Of a DNA stretch of 8,054 nucleotides, positions 1 through 5,950 are shown piece by piece. The notes under the pieces were generated by a model. The model was given only the letters and a program-made list of their open reading frames with translations, was not told the DNA's origin and ran no database searches. The position numbers and the translations under genes are program-made. Source of the DNA: Acidobacteriaceae bacterium (GTDB lineage: Bacteria; Acidobacteriota; Terriglobia; Terriglobales; Acidobacteriaceae); assembly GCA_030040115.1 (NCBI GenBank), contig JASHUH010000618.1:1-8054 (forward strand), read 5' to 3'. Position 1 is the stretch's first letter, and every line of letters starts with the position of its first letter.

Positions 1-488
1 GATTTACCGGTGAGCGCCGGCGCATTAATTCCCACAAACCCCAGGGCTCCTCCCCGCACCGCCGTCCGGTGACAGGCAGCGCAGTAAACCCGAAACAGAT
101 GTCCGCCCTGGCTCAGGTTTCCTCCCGACATCGGTATCACCGCGATATGTTGCGTAACGAACTCAGCGACGTCTTGAAGCTGTTCGGGCTCGAGCAGACG
201 CCCATACGTCGGCATCTGCCCTCTTCCGCTTCGAACGACCGCCATCACCGCGTTTACATCGTGTTCGGCCTGAATGCACGGCCCGGCAATGCTGATCACC
301 GCGCTGATGCCCTCGCCCCTCGGACCGTGGCACCGCGAGCAATATTGAGAAAAGATCGTCGCCCCAACCACGGTGGAGTTGGACGCAGGCTGGGCGCGTA
401 GATTCTGGCCCACAAGCAAGATCGGAAGCAGAGCGCCAAGAACCACACCCGCAGTGCGCGAGATTCCGGATCCCTTCTGCTTTTGCAC
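1..488 (-). CDS. qcrC: Diheme cytochrome c, QcrC-like subunit of a cytochrome bc complex (partial, C-terminus off the left edge)
   Basis: The sequence shows 162 residues read leftward from a GTG at 488, after an in-frame TGA at about 538. No in-frame ATG exists between that stop and the first heme, so GTG is the best start, although GGAG lies 15 bases away and is a weak ribosome site. Residues 10-33 are a hydrophobic signal-like segment. Heme motif 1 is CSRCH at 50-54, with a likely axial Met in the QMPTY stretch (M92). Heme motif 2 is CAACH at 136-140, followed by RTAVRGGALGF and NAPALTG. Two class I domains, and a second motif followed by a Gly-Gly-Ala-Leu block, are what I recall of actinobacterial QcrC, which passes electrons from the Rieske/cytochrome b core to the terminal oxidase. 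The remaining part, and probably the Rieske and cytochrome b genes, would lie beyond the left edge. It is divergent from the oxidase genes, which fits a bc-to-oxidase partnership. Another diheme cytochrome is possible. Confidence 0.8.
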   Translation of the reverse strand, partial: MQKQKGSGISRTAGVVLGALLPILLVGQNLRAQPASNSTVVGATIFSQYCSRCHGPRGEGISAVISIAGPCIQAEHDVNAVMAVVRSGRGQMPTYGRLLEPEQLQDVAEFVTQHIAVIPMSGGNLSQGGHLFRVYCAACHRTAVRGGALGFVGINAPALTGK

Positions 489-692
489 GGATTCTATGAT
501 GCGCTCCGCCGATCCCTCGATGTATCTCCTGAAATTTCATTCCCATTTTGCGAGAGGACGACAAACGCCGACGTTCCGCTGCGCATCTCTCTTTGAGAAG
601 AGTCGATGACGTTCTTCAAGGGACGGTGCGGAGCAACGATGCCCGCCGCGCAGCCGCGCGCACCGGCAGGACACGCTTTGGAGGGATCACCT
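489..692. promoter_or_regulatory. Divergent intergenic region between the qcrC-like gene and the first cytochrome c gene
   Basis: These 204 bases separate two genes transcribed away from each other, so at least one promoter on each strand is expected here. I could not find a convincing -35/-10 pair on either strand. The only local structure is a short perfect stem, CTCTT-TGAG-AAGAG, at 589-602. If the plus-strand gene used the upstream ATG at 606 instead of the TTG at 693, this region would shrink to 117 bases. The region is inferred from gene orientation rather than from recognised boxes. Confidence 0.35.
680..685 (+). promoter_or_regulatory. Ribosome binding site GGAGGG that selects a TTG start
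   Basis: GGAGGG ends 7 bases before the TTG at 693, which is ideal spacing. The competing ATG codons are at 606, preceded only by a purine-rich stretch, and at 705, which is 19 bases from this site. The site therefore favours TTG as the start of the first monoheme cytochrome gene. Confidence 0.6.
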
Positions 693-1091
693 TTGGCAAA
701 TTCCATGTGCATCCACGCCTGGCGGCTCGGCCTCCTTTTGCCCTTCGCAGCAGTTTTCGCCTGGGGATGCTACGGAGGAAAAACCGTACCTTTCCAATCC
801 GCCCCGACGGGAGGAAATGCACAACGAGGCCGGGCCGTCATCGCTGAGTATCGCTGTGGATCCTGCCACGAGATCCCCGGAATACAAAACGCGCATGGCC
901 GCTTTGGACCGCCGCTCGACTTCTTCGCGCGTACGACTTACATTGCCGGCGTGACCCCGAACAATCCCGAAAATCTCGTGCAGTGGGTCCAGTCGCCCAC
1001 CTCTGTCAAACCGAACACCACCATGCCCGTTCTCGGTCTTTCCGAGCAGCAAGCCCGCGACGTAGCCGCATACCTTGAAACATTGCATTGA
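693..1091 (+). CDS. Monoheme class I cytochrome c, predicted lipoprotein
   Basis: Read from TTG 693 this is a 132-residue protein; ATG 606 would give 161 residues with a poor signal peptide. Residues 10-25 are hydrophobic and end in A-W-G-C, a loose lipobox (C26), so the protein is probably exported and tethered to the membrane. The heme motif is CGSCH at 55-59, and the likely axial Met is M111 in TTMPVLG. The protein ends with the helix RDVAAYLETLH typical of small class I cytochromes. The segment from residue 41 to the end aligns without gaps to the second cytochrome of this locus (about 50 of 92 identities by hand). It also resembles the heme domain fused to caa3 oxidase subunit II. The likely role is shuttling electrons between the bc complex and the oxidase. 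It lies 220 bases upstream of ctaD, so it may be a separate transcript. Confidence 0.82.
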   Translation: MANSMCIHAWRLGLLLPFAAVFAWGCYGGKTVPFQSAPTGGNAQRGRAVIAEYRCGSCHEIPGIQNAHGRFGPPLDFFARTTYIAGVTPNNPENLVQWVQSPTSVKPNTTMPVLGLSEQQARDVAAYLETLH

Positions 1092-1202
1092 ATGGGCGAT
1101 TGGCTCACCGCGAATGAATCGTTCACGGCTGGGCCCGCATCCCGTTCGAGTTTGGAGCAGATATCGGGGGCCCTGCAGGTTCCATAATATTTCTCTGGAT
1201 TG

Positions 1203-1220
1203 AGCAACCCTTTGCTTTTT
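1203..1220 (+). terminator. Weak hairpin followed by a T run downstream of the first cytochrome c gene
   Basis: AGCAA at 1203-1207 pairs with TTGCT at 1212-1216 around the loop CCCT, and TTTT follows at 1217-1220. The geometry suits a Rho-independent terminator for the cytochrome transcript, but the stem is only five pairs with two G-C pairs, so it may have no function. Confidence 0.22.
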
Positions 1221-1230
1221 CCGCGCACCC

Positions 1231-1246
1231 CTACTATCGAGAGTAG
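1231..1246. promoter_or_regulatory. Near-perfect 16-bp dyad in the ctaD upstream region
   Basis: CTACTATCGAGAGTAG matches its own reverse complement at 14 of 16 positions. It lies 66 bases before the ctaD start and is followed by a T-rich stretch to about 1260. It could be a binding site for a dimeric regulator or a weak hairpin. No particular regulator family is recognised. Confidence 0.3.
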
Positions 1247-1311
1247 TTCTTTTCATTTTCTCTGGAGCGTTGGGTTCCAGACGCCATTAAACCTATACAT
1301 CGGAGCATTGG

Positions 1312-3189
1312 ATGGCCGAAACCGCGGTCGCGTCTCAACTCACAGAACTGTGGGAAACTCCTAAAACGCTTTGTGGCTGGTTGGGGACGGTCGATCACAA
1401 GGAACTGGGTATCCGCTACCTGGTGACGGCCTTTTTGTTCCTGATCGTCGGGGGTGTGGAGTCGCTGCTGGTGCGCATTCAGCTTACGCACTCCAACATG
1501 AACTTTCTTTCCCCGGAAGGATACAACCAGATGTACACCATGCACGGCGTCACCATGATCTTCTGGTACGCCGCGCCCATCCTTTCCGGCTTCGCCATTT
1601 ATCTCATCCCCTTGATGATCGGCGCCCGCGATTTAGCCTTCCCGCGCCTCAATGCATTTACTTATTGGACCTTCCTGTTTTCCGGGATCCTGCTTTACAT
1701 TTCGCCGTTCTTCCATCAAGCTCCCCACGCCGGATGGTTCGCCTACGTGCCTTACACCCTCACCGAGTATTCGCCCGGCGTGGGCATGGACTACTATGCG
1801 CTTTCGCTGATCTTGCTCGGCATATCCACAACCGGCGCGGCCATCAACTTCGTTGTCACCATCTTCCGCTTTCGGGCGCCGGGAATGGCCATCAGCCGCA
1901 TGCCGTTGTTCGCCTACAGCACATTGACCATTTCCTGCGTCATCGTCTTCGCCATGCCCGCACTCACCGCGGCGTGCATCTTTCTCGAACTCGATCGCCA
2001 TTGGGGCACGCACTTTTTCGGCATCGCTGGTGGAGGCAGCACCTTCCTCTGGCAGCAGCTCTTCTGGTTCTTCGGCCATCCCTGGGTCTACGTCATCTTT
2101 TTGCCCGCCACGGGCATGATTTCGCTCATCATCCCGGCCTTTTCGCGACGGCCGGTCGTGGGCTACGCGTGGATCGCCATCTCCACCATACTCACCGGGC
2201 TAGTCGGCTTCGGCGTATGGCTGCACCACATGTTCACGGTGGGCATGTCGGACATCGCCATGAGCATCTTCTCCGCCGGAAGCATGACCATTTCGGTCTT
2301 CACCTCCATCCAGGTGCTTGCCTGGCTGGCGACCATCTGGAAAGGCCGCCCCGTCGCCACCACCTCCATGTACTATGCGGTGGGTTCGGTGGTGATGCTG
2401 GTCATTGGTGGCCTCAGCGGCGTCTTCACGGGCATCATTCCAGTGGATTGGCAGGTGCACAACACCTATTACGTCGTCGCCCACATCCACTACGTGCTGG
2501 TGGGCTCCAATGTGTTCCCGGTTTTCGCGGGGTTTTACTTCTGGCTGCCCAAGATGACCGGCCGCATGATGAGCGAGAAACTCGGCAAGCTCAGCTTCTG
2601 GGTCATGTTCATCGGCTTCAATGTCGGATTCTTCCCCATGCACATCATCGGCTTGATGGGCATGCCGCGCCGCATCTTCACCTATCCCGCAGGCCTCGGC
2701 TTCGATAAATGGAACATGGTCATCACCATCGGCGCATTCGTCCTGGGCGTTGGCATTCTCATCAGCATCATCAATCTCTTCGTCAGCCTTCGTTCCGGCA
2801 AACTGGCGGGACCAAATCCTTGGAACGCCGACGGCCTGGAATGGTTGACCGACTCCCCGCCGCCGCCCTACGACTTCGAGCATATCCCCCTGGTCGCATC
2901 GCGCCATCCCTTGTGGGACGACTACGACAATCTCGATGACCCGGACGACGATCGCGTTCTTGACGGCGGGCGGCTGACAACCATCACCACCTGGCTCGAC
3001 GCCGAACCCATCGGCGTCGCCACCATTCCTGAGGACTCCCTGCTTCCTCTCGTCATGAGCCTGACCCTCCTCGGTTTCTTCCTCGCCTACCAGTTCCACG
3101 CCCTGTGGATTGCTTTGGCCTTGATCATCCTCACTTTCCTGGCCGGCTGCGCGTGGATGTGGCCCCACACCGAAAAGGAGGTGCTGTGA
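1312..3189 (+). CDS. ctaD: Cytochrome c oxidase subunit I (caa3-type) with atypical proton-channel residues
   Basis: This is the catalytic subunit of a heme-copper oxygen reductase, 625 residues, in the inner membrane. GGAG at 1302-1305 lies 6 bases before the ATG. All metal ligands are visible: H78 and H393 for the low-spin heme, H391 for the oxygen-binding heme, and H256, H305 and H306 for CuB. The active-site tyrosine Y260 sits in GHPWVY, and the MPRR block (R453, R454) binds heme propionates. About fourteen hydrophobic segments are present. The last two (about 579-615) form the extra C-terminal pair known in Bacillus-type CtaD. Against A1-type enzymes, the D-channel Glu after GHP is W258, the K-channel Lys is Q334, and the Asp after the Mg-site His (H383) is N384. 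The D-channel entrance Asp (D107) is kept. Residues 536-551 hold nine aspartates in 16 positions. It heads a five-gene operon. Subunit I identity is certain; whether the enzyme pumps protons is unclear. Confidence 0.96.
   Translation: MAETAVASQLTELWETPKTLCGWLGTVDHKELGIRYLVTAFLFLIVGGVESLLVRIQLTHSNMNFLSPEGYNQMYTMHGVTMIFWYAAPILSGFAIYLIPLMIGARDLAFPRLNAFTYWTFLFSGILLYISPFFHQAPHAGWFAYVPYTLTEYSPGVGMDYYALSLILLGISTTGAAINFVVTIFRFRAPGMAISRMPLFAYSTLTISCVIVFAMPALTAACIFLELDRHWGTHFFGIAGGGSTFLWQQLFWFFGHPWVYVIFLPATGMISLIIPAFSRRPVVGYAWIAISTILTGLVGFGVWLHHMFTVGMSDIAMSIFSAGSMTISVFTSIQVLAWLATIWKGRPVATTSMYYAVGSVVMLVIGGLSGVFTGIIPVDWQVHNTYYVVAHIHYVLVGSNVFPVFAGFYFWLPKMTGRMMSEKLGKLSFWVMFIGFNVGFFPMHIIGLMGMPRRIFTYPAGLGFDKWNMVITIGAFVLGVGILISIINLFVSLRSGKLAGPNPWNADGLEWLTDSPPPPYDFEHIPLVASRHPLWDDYDNLDDPDDDRVLDGGRLTTITTWLDAEPIGVATIPEDSLLPLVMSLTLLGFFLAYQFHALWIALALIILTFLAGCAWMWPHTEKEVL
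3175..3183 (+). promoter_or_regulatory. Strong ribosome binding site for ctaE, inside the end of ctaD
   Basis: AAGGAGGTG lies in the last codons of ctaD, and the GGAGG core ends 4 bases before the GTG at 3186. It fixes the subunit III start at this GTG, which overlaps the ctaD stop as GTGA, and so argues for translational coupling of the two subunits. Confidence 0.75.
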
Positions 3190-3827
3190 GCACCTTAGTC
3201 GAAAGCCCGCCGGTGCAAATTCCGCCCCCGCGCACCAAGCTGAGGACCCTCCCTATTGATCAGACCCGCGGCATCCAGGCAGTCTACGCCCTGATTTGCA
3301 CTGAGGCGACGCTCTTCCTGTGCATGTTCGGCGCCTATTATTATCTCGGCAACAACAAAGATCGCTGGGCCATCGAAACGCCGCCGGAACTCGTTTATCC
3401 CTTCGTTCTGCTCGCCATCCTGCTCAGCTCGAGCGCTGTGATCCATTGGGGCGAAAAGCAGGTGGAAAAAGGGCGCTATGGCGCCAGCCGCGCTGCCCTG
3501 TGGTTCACCGTGCTTCTCGGTCTCTTGTTTCTCGCTCTCCAAGGAATGGAATACGCCTCTGAATGGGGACGCCTCACTCCCGACACCGATTCCTACGGAT
3601 CCATCTTTTACACCATCACCACGCTCCACGCCGCGCACGTGATTGCCGGTCTGCTGCTGCTCGCCTACGTCGGTTTCCTGCCCCATTACGGCTTTGCCCG
3701 CCGCTCTCCGCACATGCCCTATCAGGTAGCGGCCCGTTATTGGCATTTTGTCGATTTCGTGTGGGTTTTCATCGTTGGGTTGCTCTACGTCATTCCTCAC
3801 TTTCTGGTGCATGGCCATGTCCACTAG
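3186..3827 (+). CDS. ctaE: Cytochrome c oxidase subunit III
   Basis: This 213-residue membrane protein is the subunit III of the oxidase and has no metal centre. Five hydrophobic segments are seen, at about 33-54, 68-87, 104-121, 137-163 and 186-205. That matches the short five-helix subunit III found when subunit I carries two extra C-terminal helices, as here. Family signatures are the membrane glutamate in the CTEATLF segment (E40), LQGMEYASE (118-126), the HAAHVIAG turn (148-155) and YWHFVDFVWVF (185-195). Proline-rich residues 9-16 precede the first helix. The start is GTG, overlapping the ctaD stop by four bases. The end overlaps the next gene by 11 bases if that gene starts at 3817. 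Subunit III is known to stabilise the oxidase and its proton uptake. An in-frame upstream ATG at 3105 lies deep inside ctaD and is unlikely. Confidence 0.93.
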   Translation: MSTLVESPPVQIPPPRTKLRTLPIDQTRGIQAVYALICTEATLFLCMFGAYYYLGNNKDRWAIETPPELVYPFVLLAILLSSSAVIHWGEKQVEKGRYGASRAALWFTVLLGLLFLALQGMEYASEWGRLTPDTDSYGSIFYTITTLHAAHVIAGLLLLAYVGFLPHYGFARRSPHMPYQVAARYWHFVDFVWVFIVGLLYVIPHFLVHGHVH

Positions 3828-4227
3828 TCCGGCTCCGCAAACCAGCATCTCTCCGCGCAAGCTTTGGTTCGGGCTCGTCACATCGGCCATCGCCTGGACA
3901 GCCCTGGGGTGCCTCGACATTGTTGTCAACTGGCGCGCCTGCACGCATCAGGAAGACTTCGGAGTCGCAGGCCCAAACCCAGCCGGACGTTTGGCCATCG
4001 GCCTGCTCGCGGTGGCCTTGCTGGCGATCTCCGTCTGGTCGGGCATTGTTTCCTATCGCAACTGGCGGTTGCTGTCCGCGCAAAAAACGTTCCTCGAATC
4101 TCAAGCCGTCGAGCGCCGCGAATTCATGGCCGTCCTCGGCGTCATTGTCACCATCACCATGGGCATGGGCATCATCTGGCTGGGCCTGCCGCCGCTATTT
4201 CTCGACATCTGCTGGAGGGCCAAATGA
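3817..4227 (+). CDS. Small three-helix membrane protein of the oxidase operon (possible accessory subunit)
   Basis: This is a 136-residue protein when read from the ATG at 3817, which has GGTG 7 bases upstream; the ATG at 3811 would add two residues. Three hydrophobic segments are seen at about 16-38, 58-81 and 102-125. Cysteines are C32, C42 and C132, and the protein ends in LPPLFLDIC and a basic tail. No metal-binding motif or enzyme signature is visible. It overlaps subunit III at one end and the next cytochrome gene at the other (ATGA), so it is made with the oxidase. Its position corresponds to the small fourth gene of caa3 or coxMNOP-like clusters (subunit IV/CtaF or CoxP). I do not see real similarity to classical CtaF, so the name is withheld. 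A role as a structural or assembly subunit is inferred from context alone. Confidence 0.8.
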   Translation: MSTSPAPQTSISPRKLWFGLVTSAIAWTALGCLDIVVNWRACTHQEDFGVAGPNPAGRLAIGLLAVALLAISVWSGIVSYRNWRLLSAQKTFLESQAVERREFMAVLGVIVTITMGMGIIWLGLPPLFLDICWRAK

Positions 4228-4682
4228 AGCGGCTCGCGCGGAAAAACTCCGCGGCGAAGCGCCTTCTCCCCACGAGTCGACTTCTATTCGGGCGCTCTTT
4301 GCTGATTACGGCCCTCGCCGCGGCGGGCACCTGTTTCGGCCTGGCGGGGGCCACCGGCTGCCAAGGCGGCCCTCGCGATCCCCGCGCGGGTGTCGGCAAC
4401 CCACAACGAGGCAAGCAACTCATCGCCCAGTATGGCTGCGCGGCCTGTCACGTCATTCCCGGAATTCGCCTAGCGCGTGGCCTGGTGGGCCCGCCGCTGT
4501 TCGATTTCGCCGACCGCACGATGATTGCTGGCGAGTTGCCCAACATCCCCGTCAATCTCGAACGTTGGATCGAGAATCCTCCCGGCGTCGAACCCAGAAC
4601 CGCCATGCCGAATCTTGGCATCAACCCATCGCAGGCGCAGGATATCGCCGCATACCTGTATACGTTGCGAGGCCATTCGTAA
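4224..4682 (+). CDS. Monoheme class I cytochrome c, predicted lipoprotein, within the oxidase operon
   Basis: This is a 152-residue protein whose ATG overlaps the previous stop as ATGA, with GGAGGG at 4214-4219 four bases upstream. A long basic N-terminus (residues 1-24) precedes a hydrophobic stretch ending in the lipobox G-A-T-G-C (C46). This predicts export and attachment to the membrane. The heme motif is CAACH at 72-76, and the likely axial Met is M128 in RTAMPNLG. The C-terminal helix is QDIAAYLYTLR. From residue 58 it aligns without gaps to the cytochrome at 693-1091, and it resembles the heme domain at the end of the neighbouring subunit II. Lying between the membrane subunit genes and ctaC, it is probably a bound or tethered electron donor to the oxidase. 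It could instead be a constitutive extra heme subunit of the complex. Confidence 0.9.
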   Translation: MKRLARKNSAAKRLLPTSRLLFGRSLLITALAAAGTCFGLAGATGCQGGPRDPRAGVGNPQRGKQLIAQYGCAACHVIPGIRLARGLVGPPLFDFADRTMIAGELPNIPVNLERWIENPPGVEPRTAMPNLGINPSQAQDIAAYLYTLRGHS

Positions 4683-4687
4683 TAGCC

Positions 4688-5815
4688 ATGAAACCATTCG
4701 CTCCAGGCGAAATCAGTCCCTTCGCCAAAGTCTCCTCCGCATTCGCCCTCCTCGGCTTGGCGAAGCGGCCGATGCTGCGCCGCGCCGGAACGCTGGCTGC
4801 GTTTGCGGGGATGTTGGCGCTGGCCGGATGCCGGACTGCGGAGTCCACCTTCAACTGGCGTGGCCCGGCCGCGCACAGAATCGCCAATCTCTCTTGGGAC
4901 ATGACCATTCTCTTTGTGGTCATCACCATCGTCATGTGGGGTCTCTTCGCCTTTGCGTTTTACCGCCGCCACGGCACGCTCGCCGAGCATGAACCGGTCG
5001 AAGCCAGCGGTGGAGAGCTGTGGATCGCCATCGGTGGCCTGGCCGTTCCCCTTCTCATCCTCACCGTTCTGTTTGTCGCCGGCCTTTCGCTGCTCCAAGC
5101 CTTCCCCATTCATGGAATGCCCAATGGCCTCTCCCAGGCCCAGATGGCGCAAGCTATGAAGCCCGAGATTCGCATCACCGGTCATCAGTGGTGGTGGACG
5201 ATTGATTACCTCAACGACGATCCCTCCAAAGCGTTCACCACCGCCAATGAGCTTCACCTGCCCACCGGACGACCCATCAATATTGAAGTGGGGACCAGCG
5301 ACGTCATGCATTCGTTCTGGATCCCCGCCCTCCACGGCAAGGTCGATCTCATTCCCGGCCAGGCCAACTACATCCGTCTCCTCGCGTCGCAGACCGGCAC
5401 ATACACCGGCCAATGCGCGGAGTATTGTGGCGCGGAGCACGCGCGCATGCGCCTTTTGGCCGTGGTCCAGACGCCCAGCGAGTATGAGGCTTGGCTCGAA
5501 GATCAGCGTAAGCCCGGCAATGCACCCACCACTCCCGACGCCCAGGCCGGTGAAAAGGTCTTTACCACCGCCGCCTGCGCGTTGTGCCATACAGTGCGCG
5601 GAACCATGGCCCACGGAAGCGTCGCCCCCGATCTCACCCACCTTGCCAGCCGGCAGATGCTTGCCTCCGACATCTACCCCAACAACACCTCGTTCCTCGA
5701 GGCCTGGATCACCAACGCGCAATCGCTCAAGCCCGCCTGCCTGATGCCCGATCTCCCCAACTTCTCCGGTCAGCAGTTGCGCGATCTGGTGGCCTATCTC
5801 CAACAGCTCCACTAA
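4688..5815 (+). CDS. ctaC: Cytochrome c oxidase subunit II with CuA and a fused heme c domain (caa3-type)
   Basis: This is a 375-residue subunit II that accepts electrons outside the membrane. A signal segment ends in the lipobox A-L-A-G-C (C48). Two membrane helices follow at about 70-92 and 111-137. The cupredoxin domain contains GHQWWW (165-170) and the binuclear CuA ligands H208, C243, C247, H251 and M254, with E245 in CAEYCG supplying the backbone ligand and a probable Mg link. After a linker (about 272-284), a class I cytochrome c domain has CALCH at 297-301 and a likely axial Met, M353, in CLMPDLP. This heme domain marks the enzyme as caa3-type and excludes a quinol oxidase. The gene is last in the operon, 5 bases after the cytochrome gene; ctaC usually comes first. 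The start is uncertain: ATG 4688 has only a distant GAGG, while ATG 4772 would give a compact lipoprotein signal beginning MLRRAG. Confidence 0.95.
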   Translation: MKPFAPGEISPFAKVSSAFALLGLAKRPMLRRAGTLAAFAGMLALAGCRTAESTFNWRGPAAHRIANLSWDMTILFVVITIVMWGLFAFAFYRRHGTLAEHEPVEASGGELWIAIGGLAVPLLILTVLFVAGLSLLQAFPIHGMPNGLSQAQMAQAMKPEIRITGHQWWWTIDYLNDDPSKAFTTANELHLPTGRPINIEVGTSDVMHSFWIPALHGKVDLIPGQANYIRLLASQTGTYTGQCAEYCGAEHARMRLLAVVQTPSEYEAWLEDQRKPGNAPTTPDAQAGEKVFTTAACALCHTVRGTMAHGSVAPDLTHLASRQMLASDIYPNNTSFLEAWITNAQSLKPACLMPDLPNFSGQQLRDLVAYLQQLH

Positions 5816-5950
5816 GACCCGCCCTGGCAGGCACCCGGATTCATCTGGACGGTGCGGCCCGGAAAAGAGCATAATGTCTGCTCAAGAAGGCGGGAAAGAC
5901 GTGCGCCGCTATTTCCGAGCGTTGAGTGTGCAGGCGCGGAAGGAGGGTGA

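Noticed and set aside
163..564. An ATG-started open frame on the minus strand covering the diheme cytochrome region
   Set aside because: Its translation is Arg-rich with no heme motif or signal peptide, whereas the neighbouring GTG-started frame gives two perfect CxxCH domains.
1270..1299. TTGGGT / TATACA with 18-base spacing as a ctaD promoter
   Set aside because: Transcription would begin only about 6 bases before the ATG and cut off the GGAG ribosome site at 1302-1305.
1312..3189. Subunit I as a nitric oxide reductase, cbb3 oxidase or quinol oxidase
   Set aside because: The active-site Tyr is in the A-type position on the GHP helix, and subunit II has full CuA ligands and a heme c domain, so a cytochrome c-oxidising A-family type fits.
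4448..5872. Long minus-strand open frame opposite ctaC, and a similar one at 2200-3168 opposite ctaD
   Set aside because: They are rich in Gly, Arg, His and Asp with no recognisable domain. They are antisense shadows of high-GC genes whose plus-strand products are certain.
5870..5875. CATAAT as a -10 box for the TPR gene
   Set aside because: It matches five of six positions of TATAAT, but no acceptable -35 box lies 16-18 bases upstream.
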